Shown: positions 8,133 to 15,398, numbered from the stretch's first letter. The stretch is 64,000 nucleotides of DNA from Microbacterium faecale (GCF_014640975.1 NZ_BMHO01000002.1:124001-188000), one strand, 5' to 3'. The notes: generated from the letters alone by a model not told the origin. Numbers and translations: made by a program.

Positions 8133-8828
8133 TCAGGTCATCTGGTGGTAGCCGTACAGGTCGCGCTGGGGCTCGTTGATCCACACCTCGTCGCCGCCCT
8201 CGCCCTCCTCGGGGCTCGGCAGGCGCACGGTGCGACCGAACGCCTCGTCGACGATCGTCGCGTCGTATCCGGCCGCCCGCAGTCGCTCGGCGATCGCATG
8301 GAGGTCATCCGCGACGAACGAGAGCCCGACGGTCGGCGAGTCGGCGAGATGCAGCCCCACGTTTCCCGCGTCGGACACCATCTCCGTCCATCCGCCGCCA
8401 TCCGCGGAGATGAACGCGCGCAGCCCGAGCGCCTCGAGGATGCGGCGCGGTTCGTCGAGGTCGGTGGCGAACCAGATCGGCTGTACCAGCGGCGCACCCT
8501 CGCGCACGGCGACGGATCCCTCGCTGACGCCGACCGTGATGCCGCACGATACGAAGAGGATCTCGCCCACGCCTGCCATCGTCTCGCGCGAGACCTCGAA
8601 GTCGGCGAGCGCGCGCTCCGCGACATCGAGATCGTCGACCAGCACCTGAAGGTCGACTCGACCCGCGGGAAGCGCCTCGGATGCCGCGTGGACGGCGAAC
8701 GATCCCCGCCCGTGGAACGCGGCCCATTCCGGCGTCGGCGGGTGCGGTGCGTCGAAGCCGAGCACCTGGACGAGGCCGTGCCACGCAGCGGTGTCGTCTG
8801 CGTACAGGATCTGCTGAACAGCGGTCAT
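8133..8828 (-). CDS. VOC (glyoxalase/bleomycin-resistance fold) family protein
   Basis: 231 residues, consistent with two VOC half-domains. The first is residues ~1-110 ([25 protein letters not shown]). The second, ~120-225, contains [20 protein letters not shown] and [17 protein letters not shown]. Metal-binding His/Glu positions of true glyoxalase I are not obvious, so the substrate is unknown. The start overlaps the stop of the ribbon-helix-helix gene by 4 bases, implying coupled translation and probable control by that small DNA-binding protein. Confidence 0.8.
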   Translation of the reverse strand: MTAVQQILYADDTAAWHGLVQVLGFDAPHPPTPEWAAFHGRGSFAVHAASEALPAGRVDLQVLVDDLDVAERALADFEVSRETMAGVGEILFVSCGITVGVSEGSVAVREGAPLVQPIWFATDLDEPRRILEALGLRAFISADGGGWTEMVSDAGNVGLHLADSPTVGLSFVADDLHAIAERLRAAGYDATIVDEAFGRTVRLPSPEEGEGGDEVWINEPQRDLYGYHQMT

Positions 8829-8974
8829 CGGTGGTCCCCCTCGATCTCGGAGCGCAGCACACGCTCCACGAGCGCCGACAAGCTGGTGCCCTCATCGATG
8901 GCACGGTGCTTCACGTCGCGCACGAGGTCTCTCGGCAGATACACGTTGAACTGAACTTTATCGCTTGCTGGCAT
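8825..8974 (-). CDS. Small ribbon-helix-helix (CopG/Arc-like) DNA-binding protein
   Basis: 49 residues starting [20 protein letters not shown] and ending SEIEGDHR. The pattern fits a ribbon-helix-helix dimer: a short beta strand (VQFNVYLP), then two helices ([14 protein letters not shown] and [14 protein letters not shown]). The TGA overlaps the ATG of the VOC gene. Such proteins are often antitoxins, but no toxin-like partner is adjacent. Here it more likely represses its own two-gene unit through the palindrome at its start codon. Confidence rests on the clear fold pattern and the 4-base overlap. Confidence 0.78.
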   Translation of the reverse strand: MPASDKVQFNVYLPRDLVRDVKHRAIDEGTSLSALVERVLRSEIEGDHR

Positions 8975-8982
8975 GCTAGCAT
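8973..8982. promoter_or_regulatory. Palindrome ATGCTAGCAT at the RHH gene start, operator candidate
   Basis: Perfect 10-base palindrome overlapping the start codon of the ribbon-helix-helix gene, with a second TTTTAGC half-site next to it, in an A+T-rich divergent region. RHH repressors usually bind short palindromes at their own promoters. This site faces both the minus gene and, ~115 bases away, the plus SatD-like gene. Confidence 0.5.
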
Positions 8983-9039
8983 TTTAGCTCTCCAGGCACG
9001 CCTGCACAACATGCAGCCAGAAGCGCATTGTTGAACATC

Positions 9040-9069
9040 TTGACATTGATGACTCAAGTGATTTATACT
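9040..9069 (+). promoter_or_regulatory. Consensus sigma-70 type promoter for the SatD-like gene
   Basis: TTGACA (9040-9045) and TATACT (9064-9069) separated by 18 bases, about 28 bases upstream of the ATG at 9097. An inverted repeat CTTGA...TCAAG (9039-9043/9054-9058) overlaps the -35 box and could be an operator. This is the closest match to consensus noticed in the window. Confidence 0.75.
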
Positions 9070-9096
9070 TGCACCCCAGAGATCAAGGAGCAACAC

Positions 9097-9681
9097 ATGT
9101 TCGTCATCACCGCCGATCAGCACGACAGTCGAGCCAGCGCCGATCTCGTTCCCGCGGCACTCGACGTGATTGTCCGGTACGGCGGATCCGCACTCCCCCT
9201 TCCGCCCGAGCGCACGGCGGGCGACGAGGTGCAGGCTCTCGTCGCCACGGCCGACGCCGCGCTCGACATCATTCTCGCCCTCACGCGCACGCACCGGTGG
9301 AGCGTCGGGCTCGGAGCTGGCACCGTCGACGATCCGCTGCCGAACGACGTCCGAGCGGGGCGCGGATCCGCGTTCATCCACGCGCGCGACGCCGTCGATC
9401 GCGCGAAGAAGGCGGCGACGCGGGTCGCGGTCTCTGCCGACGACGCGGAGGACGCGGAGGCGCTGCTCCGGCTCCTCATCGAGTTGCGCGACCGCCGCAC
9501 CGATGAGGGATGGGAGGTGTACGAGCTGCTCGCGGGCGGCATCACGCAGCGCGCCGCGGCCGAGCAGATCGGAATCAGCGAGAGCGCCGTGAGCCGTCGC
9601 GTCGCCGCGGCGTCGATCCGGGTCGAAGAAGCCGCTCGCCCGGCGCTCGCCCGGGTCCTCGCACGCCTCGGCGAACCGTAG
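9097..9681 (+). CDS. SatD-like protein with C-terminal helix-turn-helix
   Basis: 194 residues; AAGGAG (9085-9090) precedes the ATG. The SatD family pattern is visible: an N-terminal FVITADQHDSR strand-turn, AGDEVQALV near residue 41, WSVGLGAGTVD near 68, then GSAFIHARDAVDRAKK. The last ~50 residues, ITQRAAAEQIGISESAVSRR, look like a sigma-like helix-turn-helix. SatD proteins are poorly understood; one was linked to acid tolerance in streptococci. A membrane protein follows closely, an arrangement often seen with this family. Function here is unassigned. Confidence 0.75.
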   Translation: MFVITADQHDSRASADLVPAALDVIVRYGGSALPLPPERTAGDEVQALVATADAALDIILALTRTHRWSVGLGAGTVDDPLPNDVRAGRGSAFIHARDAVDRAKKAATRVAVSADDAEDAEALLRLLIELRDRRTDEGWEVYELLAGGITQRAAAEQIGISESAVSRRVAAASIRVEEAARPALARVLARLGEP

Positions 9682-9738
9682 GGAGCCAGCCGCGTGCCCC
9701 CCCTTCGTTTGACAGAGGTCCGTGACAGACTGAGCGCC

Positions 9739-10320
9739 ATGTTCCTGCCCGGCTCGCTCACGGGTGTGATCCTCGGATCCGCACTCGTCGCCGCGTTCAT
9801 CGCGACACTGATCATCATCCTCGTGACGCGCTCGCGACCGCGGACGGCTGCCTTGCTTGCCGCCGCGATCCTCATCGTGACGAGCCTCGTGGCCGCGGCG
9901 ATGGTGCCAGCGGCGGCTCCCCTCGCGCTCACGATCCCGCTCGCGCTCCTCGGCGTGGCGGTCGCGCTTCTCGGGGGCGATCCCGCGGCCCGCCGCGTGC
10001 TCGCTCTCGCGTCGAACAGCATGGTGCGCGAGGGCCCGAACGGCGGGATCCTGCTGCGCACGCCCGCGGCGACGATCGAACCGGCTCCCGAGGTGATGCG
10101 CGGCGGCGTGACGATCGGATATCTCGAGCGCACGGCGGTGGTGCTCGCGATCATCGTCGGCTACCCCGAGGCGATCGCGGTCGTCGTCGCGATCAAGGGC
10201 ATCGCCCGCTTCACCGAGCTCGGCACGCCCGAAGCACGCGAGCGCTTCATCATCGGCACGCTCGCCAGCCTCGGCTGGGCCTGCGTCGTGGCGGCGACCG
10301 TCCACCTCTCGATGGGCTGA
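9739..10320 (+). CDS. Conserved membrane protein paired with the SatD-like gene
   Basis: 193 residues from the ATG at 9739, with three N-terminal hydrophobic segments (residues ~8-90), a soluble loop, and two more hydrophobic stretches (VVLAIIVGYPEAIAVVVAIK and FIIGTLASLGWACVVAATV). An in-frame GTG at 9694, 8 bases after a GGGAG and 12 bases after the previous stop, could give 208 residues. The extra N-terminus reads less like protein, so the ATG is preferred. I do not recognise a characterised family. Co-orientation and spacing suggest it works with the SatD-like protein. Confidence 0.72.
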   Translation: MFLPGSLTGVILGSALVAAFIATLIIILVTRSRPRTAALLAAAILIVTSLVAAAMVPAAAPLALTIPLALLGVAVALLGGDPAARRVLALASNSMVREGPNGGILLRTPAATIEPAPEVMRGGVTIGYLERTAVVLAIIVGYPEAIAVVVAIKGIARFTELGTPEARERFIIGTLASLGWACVVAATVHLSMG

Positions 10321-10344
10321 GCAGCTCGCGAGCGTCTGCGCGGC

Positions 10345-10350
10345 TACGCT
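10345..10350 (+). promoter_or_regulatory. -10 box TACGCT of a probable leaderless transcript
   Basis: TACGCT lies exactly 6 bases before the ATG at 10357, with no ribosome site, so transcription would start at the A of the start codon. Confidence 0.6.
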
Positions 10351-10356
10351 CGTGGC

Positions 10357-11214
10357 ATGCAGTTCACCGGCGTCAGTGCCTTTCCCCTCACCCCGTTCGT
10401 CGACGATCGCATCGATGAGGGCGCATACGCAGGCCTGATCCAACACCTCGCGCGCAGCGATGTCTCGTCGATCACGTCCCTCGGATCCACGGGATCCTAC
10501 GCCTACCTGTCGTCAGCAGAGCGGGCGGCCGCGGTGAGCATCGCGGTCACGAACGCCGGCACGACGCCCGTTCTCGCGGGTATCGGCGCCACCCGCACAC
10601 GAGACGTCGTCGAGAATGCGGCGAGCGCCGCCGAGGCAGGCGCACGCGGACTGCTTCTCGCCGCCGTCTCCTACCAGCCACTCGGCGACGATGAGGTGTT
10701 CGGCCTGTTCCGCGACGTCGCCGCGAGCACGGACCTGCCGATCGTCGTGTACGACAACCCGCGCACGACCGGCTATACCTTCACTCCCGAGATGTACGCG
10801 CGCGTGTCGGAGCTCCCGGGCATCGCGTCGCTCAAGGTTCCCGGCCGCCCGCTCGACGAGGCACGTGACCTGTTGCAGCGGATCCGATCGCTCGTGCCCG
10901 AGCACGTCTCGGTGTGCTTCTCGGGCGACAGCTTCGCGACCGACTGCCGCGCCGCCGGCTACGACGGCTGGTATTCGGTTCTCGCTGGCACGCTCCCGGA
11001 CCTCGCCCTCGCGACGTGGGATTCCGGATCCGACGACGCCCTCCAGCCGCTGTGGGACCTCTATACCGAGGCTGGCGGCGGCCTGCGCGTCATGGCTGCC
11101 ATCGCGGAGCGAAAGCGGTGGGCGGCACCCGGGAGTTTGCCGCGCCCTCTCATCGGACTGTCGGGCGAGCAACGAGAGCGCCTCGTCCGCATTCTTGACG
11201 GCATCGACTCGTGA
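10357..11214 (+). CDS. Dihydrodipicolinate synthase (DapA) family aldolase/lyase
   Basis: 285 residues, a class I TIM-barrel aldolase that forms a Schiff base with a keto acid. The catalytic Tyr is in VVYDNPRTT (~residue 130), the Schiff-base Lys in IASLKVPGRP (~163), and the GSTGSYAYLS loop (~43-53) corresponds to the GTTGE loop of DapA. The Ser in place of the usual Thr, the SY following the glycine and the very different C-terminus suggest it is not the biosynthetic DapA but a paralogue of the N-acetylneuraminate lyase/KDG-aldolase group. Substrate unknown. It stands alone, with a leaderless-type promoter. Confidence 0.85.
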   Translation: MQFTGVSAFPLTPFVDDRIDEGAYAGLIQHLARSDVSSITSLGSTGSYAYLSSAERAAAVSIAVTNAGTTPVLAGIGATRTRDVVENAASAAEAGARGLLLAAVSYQPLGDDEVFGLFRDVAASTDLPIVVYDNPRTTGYTFTPEMYARVSELPGIASLKVPGRPLDEARDLLQRIRSLVPEHVSVCFSGDSFATDCRAAGYDGWYSVLAGTLPDLALATWDSGSDDALQPLWDLYTEAGGGLRVMAAIAERKRWAAPGSLPRPLIGLSGEQRERLVRILDGIDS

Positions 11215-11229
11215 GCCGAGCGACGCCCG

Positions 11230-11312
11230 GTCCTTCGGGAGGAGAATTCGCCTTCGGAAGGCTCGGAAGGTGGCACGGAGCCCCTTCGCGGAGCTTTCTC
11301 CTTCCCAGCGCA
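11230..11312. repeat. Short intergenic repeat element, copy A, with imperfect inverted arms
   Basis: The segment 11234-11261 matches 15313-15340 at 24 of 28 positions. A diverged inverted partner (GGAGCTTTCTCCTTCCC) lies at ~11290-11307, so the element can fold into an imperfect hairpin just downstream of the DapA-family gene. It may act as a terminator. The same element recurs on the far side of the arsenic cassette. Confidence 0.6.
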
Positions 11313-11320
11313 CGCGCTGA

Positions 11321-11326
11321 TAGTCT
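11321..11326 (+). promoter_or_regulatory. -10 box TAGTCT before the truncated phosphotransferase
   Basis: TAGTCT lies 7 bases before the ATG at 11334, matching the leaderless start pattern of intact genes here. It suggests the remnant was once an expressed gene. Confidence 0.45.
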
Positions 11327-11333
11327 CGGCCGG

Positions 11334-11483
11334 ATGACGACGGGGGCGAATCGCCAGAGGCAGGCGTGGCGCGAGCTGCCGGAAGCGATCCGGCTCGCGG
11401 CGACGGAGTTGCTCGGAGCACCGGTCGTCACGGCGACGACCCAGAAACGCGAGCGACTTCAACCCGGATCTCGAAACGAGTGA
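11334..11483 (+). pseudogene. Truncated start of an aminoglycoside-phosphotransferase-like gene
   Basis: An ATG at 11334 opens a frame whose first ~37 residues (RQRQAWRELPEAIRLAATELLGAPVVTATTQ) resemble the N-terminus of actinobacterial APH/choline-kinase-fold phosphotransferases. These normally continue with a Gly-Phe-Ser-Pro-Gly segment and a ~300-residue kinase. Here the similarity stops and the frame ends at 11483; no kinase motifs (HxD, DxD) follow in any frame. It looks like a gene cut off by a deletion or insertion, at the edge of the arsenic cassette. Confidence 0.5.
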
Positions 11484-11924
11484 TCTCGTCACGCACCCCA
11501 CCCTCTCGTCGTTGTCGCCGGCGACGATGACGCGCTTCTTCCTGAATCTCGCGGGGAACTTCCTCGCGAAATCACAGGTCCCAGAACCCCGTGGTATCCC
11601 AGGCCTGCGGGCCTTCCAGCGTGCCGAGGGCGAGATATGCATCCGCCTTGCGATGGGCTGAGGCGTGGGAAGCATTGACATCGGATGCATCAGTAATGCG
11701 AGATTTTAGCGTTGATCGGCGCTTTTTACGCCAATTCTGCGACGTTGTGGGTAGCTGGCTGTCGAATGACGGAAGTGTAGCAAGCATCCGGAAGCCACCC
11801 GCGAGTTACCTCGTTGACGAGTAGTGCGGCACGACGGGCGCACCGTTCCTGAAGGAGAAGCACGCGCACTTTCCGCGATGTTTGCGTGCGACGAGTCCCA
11901 TATCGGTGGGGAGCGACTGCGATC
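11484..11924. other. Gene-poor relic region
   Basis: About 440 bases with no convincing intact gene and a locally lower G+C stretch (11680-11780). On the minus strand 11572-11787 is open for 71 codons. Only its last ~27 residues (ADAYLALGTLEGPQAWD...) look like protein, possibly the tail of a lost gene I do not recognise. Together with the truncated phosphotransferase this marks a recombination scar beside the arsenic genes. Confidence 0.45.
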
Positions 11925-13103
11925 TCATGAGAATCGAGCGAGAACGAGCGCGACGGCTGCGAGCAACACGGCGATCAGCGCCATCGCCGTGTAGGAGCCG
12001 GTGGCGGCGGCAAGCAGTGGGCCGAGGGCGGGACCAACCGCGCTAATGAGGGTGATGGGTGCGGCGAAGACGCCGTTGATGGAGCCGTAGTTGTGGGCGC
12101 CCCATCGATCGGCGACGGCTGAACCTTGGACGAGTGTCTGTGCGCCGCGCACTGCACCCGCGGCGATGCCGAGGACGATGAGCAGCCACGGCGGGCCGGG
12201 GACGAGTGCGAGGAACGCGAGGAAAACGACGCTGAGCCCGGCGGTAGCCGCGAGGGGGACCCATGGGGCCGCGGTGTGCGGGATCGCGATGTAAAGGAGC
12301 CGGCCGATGACCTGTCCGGCGCCGAGAAGCCCGAGCGCCCAGGCAGCGAGCTCGTAACTCATGCCTTTCTCTGTGAAGAGCGGGATCAAGGCGAGGGTGA
12401 CGCTGAACAGCGCCGTTGCGAGCATCAGCATCGATAACTCGAGCATCCAGAAACGGCGTGTGCGGATGACGGTGCTGACCGTGTGCGCATGTTCGGCCTC
12501 CGGAGCCTCAGGGATCCGACCCCAGCGGCGTTCGAGGCTGAACCAGTGCAGGGGCACGGTGGTTACGAGCAAGAATCCGGCAAGGACGATGAAGGTGGTG
12601 CGCCAGTCGGAGACCGTGAGAAGTCCGGCGACGACCGGTGCGAACACGGTGGAGGCGAGCCCGCCAGCGAGGGTGAGGATCGTCATCGCCGCACGCCGCC
12701 GAGACCCGTGGCGGCGTGCGATGACGGTGAACGCGGCCTGGTAGAGCACGGCGGACTGCGCACCACCGGCAACCACCCACCCGGCGGTGAACACGGCGAG
12801 GTTCGGTGCGAGGGCGACCATGACGAGTCCGACCGGGCCGACGATGCTGCCCAAAGTCATGATCAGGCGCGGCCCGCGCTCGTCGAGCCAACGACCGACG
12901 AAGACCCCCGCCACGGCGGAAACGATGAGACCTGAAGAGAAGGACAGCGTGACGAGTGTGACCGGCCAGCCGGTCTCGGCGGCGACCGCCGGGGACGCGA
13001 CGATGAGGGCGTAGTACAGGATCCCCCAGCTGATGACCTGGCCGACAGACAGCGCGGCCAGTCGCCCGCCCAGCCATGGCGGGGCGGACACCTCAGCGGT
13101 CAT
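11925..13103 (-). CDS. MFS transporter of the arsenic cassette
   Basis: 392 residues from the ATG (13101-13103) that overlaps the arsR stop. About 12 hydrophobic segments are arranged as two six-helix halves, with the typical MFS loop GRWLDERGPRLI after the second helix region. Adjacent ArsR, flavoprotein and ArsC point to export of arsenite or an organoarsenical, since no Acr3 or ArsB pump is present. Among known arsenic MFS proteins, ArsJ exports arseno-3-phosphoglycerate but needs a GAPDH partner that is absent here. Transport substrate is therefore inferred from context only. Confidence 0.8.
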   Translation of the reverse strand: MTAEVSAPPWLGGRLAALSVGQVISWGILYYALIVASPAVAAETGWPVTLVTLSFSSGLIVSAVAGVFVGRWLDERGPRLIMTLGSIVGPVGLVMVALAPNLAVFTAGWVVAGGAQSAVLYQAAFTVIARRHGSRRRAAMTILTLAGGLASTVFAPVVAGLLTVSDWRTTFIVLAGFLLVTTVPLHWFSLERRWGRIPEAPEAEHAHTVSTVIRTRRFWMLELSMLMLATALFSVTLALIPLFTEKGMSYELAAWALGLLGAGQVIGRLLYIAIPHTAAPWVPLAATAGLSVVFLAFLALVPGPPWLLIVLGIAAGAVRGAQTLVQGSAVADRWGAHNYGSINGVFAAPITLISAVGPALGPLLAAATGSYTAMALIAVLLAAVALVLARFS

Positions 13104-13441
13104 ACGGAGCGAAGCGCGTCGGCAGCAGCATCCAATGCTCCGTCGTTGAGGGCGAAGTAGGCCCACTTGCCGCGTTGCTCGCGAGTGACGAGGCCAGCAT
13201 CGGCGAGCAGCTTCATGTGATGCGACACCGTCCCCTGGGACAAGCCGACAGGTGCGGTGAGGTCGCAGATGCAGGCTTCGCCGCCAGAGCTCGATGCGAT
13301 GAGGGACAACAGCATGACGCGAGTGGGGTCTCCGATCGCCTTGAAGACCCGCGCGACGCGCTCAGCATCCTCTGCGGTCAGGGTCGACGTGATCCGCGGC
13401 ACGCAGCACGCGGACTGTTCGATGGTCGTTGGCAGGCTCAC
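13100..13441 (-). CDS. arsR: ArsR-family arsenic-responsive repressor
   Basis: 113 residues, winged helix. The recognition helix is GLSQGTVSHHMKLLADAGLV (~68-87). Two adjacent cysteines near the N-terminus (Cys12-Cys13) and Cys57/Cys59 in EACICDLT match the three-cysteine As(III) site of Corynebacterium glutamicum ArsR1 (adjacent pair plus one in the DNA-binding region). This differs from the CVC motif of E. coli ArsR. The gene is divergent from the flavoprotein gene and overlaps the MFS gene, so it should repress both directions from the shared 83-base intergenic region. Confidence 0.9.
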   Translation of the reverse strand: MSLPTTIEQSACCVPRITSTLTAEDAERVARVFKAIGDPTRVMLLSLIASSSGGEACICDLTAPVGLSQGTVSHHMKLLADAGLVTREQRGKWAYFALNDGALDAAADALRSV

Positions 13442-13464
13442 GCAGACAGTCTGACACGTATTGA

Positions 13465-13488
13465 CATTCTTCGATAGATGCGTGAATG
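13465..13488. promoter_or_regulatory. Probable ArsR operator in the divergent ars promoter
   Basis: Inverted arms CATTC (13465-13469) and GAATG (13484-13488) lie just inside a plus-strand TTGACA (13461-13466), in the only A+T-rich stretch between the divergent arsR and flavoprotein genes. Position and symmetry fit an ArsR-type dimer site; the exact bounds are uncertain. Confidence 0.5.
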
Positions 13489-13524
13489 TTCTCGTATTGA
13501 AATTTCTCGATGCGAGGAGATGTG

Positions 13525-14826
13525 ATGTCTGAGCTTCCTGTCGTCGTCATCGGTGCTGGCCCACAGGGTCTCGCCGCCGCGGCACACCTGACCGAGCGGG
13601 GCCTGGACGCCGTTGTTGTTGAACGCGGCACAACAGCTGGTGCGGCGGTCGGCGAATGGGGACACGTGCGACTGTTCTCCGCCTGGCCCGAACTCACAGA
13701 CGCGGCCGCACGCCGGCTGCTGGAACCCACCGGATGGATTTCTCCCACAAGCGGATATCCCACCGGCGCCGAGTGGGTGGACAACTACCTTGCGCCGCTC
13801 GCCGCGACCTTGGGCGATCGGGTGCTGTACGGCACGACAGTGACAGGCATCGCCCGGCAGGGGCGCGACAAGGTCGTCGACAGCGAGCGCAAGAGCCAGC
13901 CGTTCGTGGTGCACACCGTCGACAAAGACGGCCGCGACGGTCGTGTTCTCGCTAAGTCAGTGATCGATGCATCCGGCACGTGGGCGCTGCCGAACCCGGC
14001 TGGCGCAGACGGATTCGCTGCGGTCGGCGAGGCTGCTGCAGCGGAGCGCATCTCCTACCGCATCCCGGACGACGTCTCCGAGCTCGCTGGTGCTCACGTG
14101 GTCGTCGTCGGCGCGGGCCACTCCGCGACGCACGCGGTGCTACGTCTGAGTGAGCTGGCTCGCCGCGAACCGGACACCCGGGTGACATGGCTGCTGCGCC
14201 GCGGCAACACAGCGAACGTGTTCGGCGGTGGCGCCGGGGACGAGCTTCCTGAGCGGGCCGCACTCGGCTCCCGTGCGCAGAAGGTCATCGAGGCCGGTAT
14301 CGTCGACGTCGCCACCGGGTTCCGCGTGGCCGAGTTCCAGCAGGGTGACGATGCGCTCACGATCCACGCGGAGGACGGACGTGAGATCTCAGGCGTTGCG
14401 CACGTGATCACCCTCACTGGCTTCCGTCCGGACACCAGCTTCCTCCGTGAGGTGCGCATCGACCTCGACACGTCTCTGGATGCCGTCGCCGGGATCGCGT
14501 CGGAGATCGACCCGAACATCCACGCGTGCGGATCGGTCCGAGCAACGGGGGCACGTCAGCTCGCTCAACCCGAGCAGGGGCTGTTCATCGTCGGCGCGAA
14601 GTCCTACGGCCGCGCGCCGACATTCCTCGCACTCACCGGATACGAGCAGGTGCGCAGCGTCGTCGCCCACCTCGCTGGCGACCACGATGCCGCCGTGCGT
14701 AACGAACTCGTACTCCCCGACACCGGGGTCTGCGGCGGGGCCGGCGACTTCGACACGGAGCGCAGCACCTGCTGCGCGGCGCCGTCCATGCTGCAGCTCG
14801 ACACCCTTCCAGTCTCCCTCAGCTGA
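13525..14826 (+). CDS. FAD/NAD(P)-binding flavoprotein of the arsenic cassette (ArsO-like)
   Basis: 433 residues; GAGGAG 5 bases upstream fixes the ATG at 13525 rather than 13510. The N-terminal FAD site is VVVIGAGPQGLAAA (~6-19) and a second NADPH site is VVVVGAGHSATHAVL (~190-204), the layout of flavin monooxygenase-like reductases. The C-terminus carries Cys403 and a Cys416-Cys417 pair (STCCAAP) that could bind As(III). Genes of this type recur in actinobacterial ars operons, often called ArsO, without a proven reaction. It is followed by arsC after 23 bases. Confidence 0.8.
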   Translation: MSELPVVVIGAGPQGLAAAAHLTERGLDAVVVERGTTAGAAVGEWGHVRLFSAWPELTDAAARRLLEPTGWISPTSGYPTGAEWVDNYLAPLAATLGDRVLYGTTVTGIARQGRDKVVDSERKSQPFVVHTVDKDGRDGRVLAKSVIDASGTWALPNPAGADGFAAVGEAAAAERISYRIPDDVSELAGAHVVVVGAGHSATHAVLRLSELARREPDTRVTWLLRRGNTANVFGGGAGDELPERAALGSRAQKVIEAGIVDVATGFRVAEFQQGDDALTIHAEDGREISGVAHVITLTGFRPDTSFLREVRIDLDTSLDAVAGIASEIDPNIHACGSVRATGARQLAQPEQGLFIVGAKSYGRAPTFLALTGYEQVRSVVAHLAGDHDAAVRNELVLPDTGVCGGAGDFDTERSTCCAAPSMLQLDTLPVSLS

Positions 14827-14849
14827 CCGAATCGAACTCGGGAGACACC

Positions 14850-15278
14850 ATGACCGACACCACGACCAAACCCTCCGTCCTCTTCGTCTGCGTCCACAAC
14901 GCCGGCCGCTCCCAGATGGCCGCCGGGTTCCTCCGGGACACGGCCGGCGACCGCGTCGAGGTCCGCTCCGCCGGCTCCGTACCAGCCGACCAGATCAACC
15001 CCACCGCCGTCGAGGCGATGAAAGAGGTCAATGTCGACATCACGGCTGAGCAGCCGAAGGTACTGACCACGGAGGCCGTGCAGGCATCCGACGTCGTCAT
15101 CACGATGGGCTGCGGCGACGCCTGCCCGTTCTTCCCCGGCAAGCGCTACGAGGACTGGAAGCTCGACGACCCCGCCGGACAGGGCATCGACGCCATCCGA
15201 CCGATCCGTGACGAGATCCGAGCACGTATCGAGAAACTGGTCGACGAACTCATCTGCGCCCGTGGCGGGGGCGAATAG
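14850..15278 (+). CDS. arsC: Arsenate reductase, LMW-phosphatase fold, actinobacterial type
   Basis: 142 residues. Reduces arsenate to arsenite. The P-loop CVHNAGRSQ supplies the nucleophile Cys14 (CX5R-S). MGCGDACPFFPGK contributes Cys88 and Cys92. The residue pattern around these cysteines is that of the C. glutamicum enzymes that use mycothiol and mycoredoxin rather than the thioredoxin-linked S. aureus pattern. RBS GGGAG lies upstream. The arsenite produced must leave by the MFS protein encoded in the same cassette if this cassette is self-sufficient. Confidence 0.92.
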   Translation: MTDTTTKPSVLFVCVHNAGRSQMAAGFLRDTAGDRVEVRSAGSVPADQINPTAVEAMKEVNVDITAEQPKVLTTEAVQASDVVITMGCGDACPFFPGKRYEDWKLDDPAGQGIDAIRPIRDEIRARIEKLVDELICARGGGE

Positions 15279-15308
15279 TTCCCCGCGGAATACTTCTCTC
15301 CGCCGATA

Positions 15309-15392
15309 GCGCCTCGGAAGGAGATTTCGCCTTCAGAAGGATGAGATCTGCGGATCCGGGCCTCCCAGGAGCCGAATCTCCTCCCGAAGCGC
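15309..15392. repeat. Short intergenic repeat element, copy B, imperfect inverted repeat
   Basis: Arms at 15309-15331 and 15371-15392 pair imperfectly (both centre on AAGGAGATT/AATCTCCT), giving a hairpin between the convergent arsC and VOC genes that may terminate both. The left arm region is homologous to the element at 11234-11261. Confidence 0.6.
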
Positions 15393-15398
15393 GCACAC

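Noticed and set aside
8825..8974. Antitoxin of a toxin-antitoxin pair
   Set aside because: The fold fits an antitoxin, but the partner gene is a 231-residue VOC protein, not a RelE/ParE/MazF-like toxin, and no other small toxin is adjacent.
11925..13103. ArsJ-type organoarsenical exporter call for the MFS gene
   Set aside because: ArsJ is normally next to a GAPDH gene; none is present, so a specific ArsJ name is not supported.
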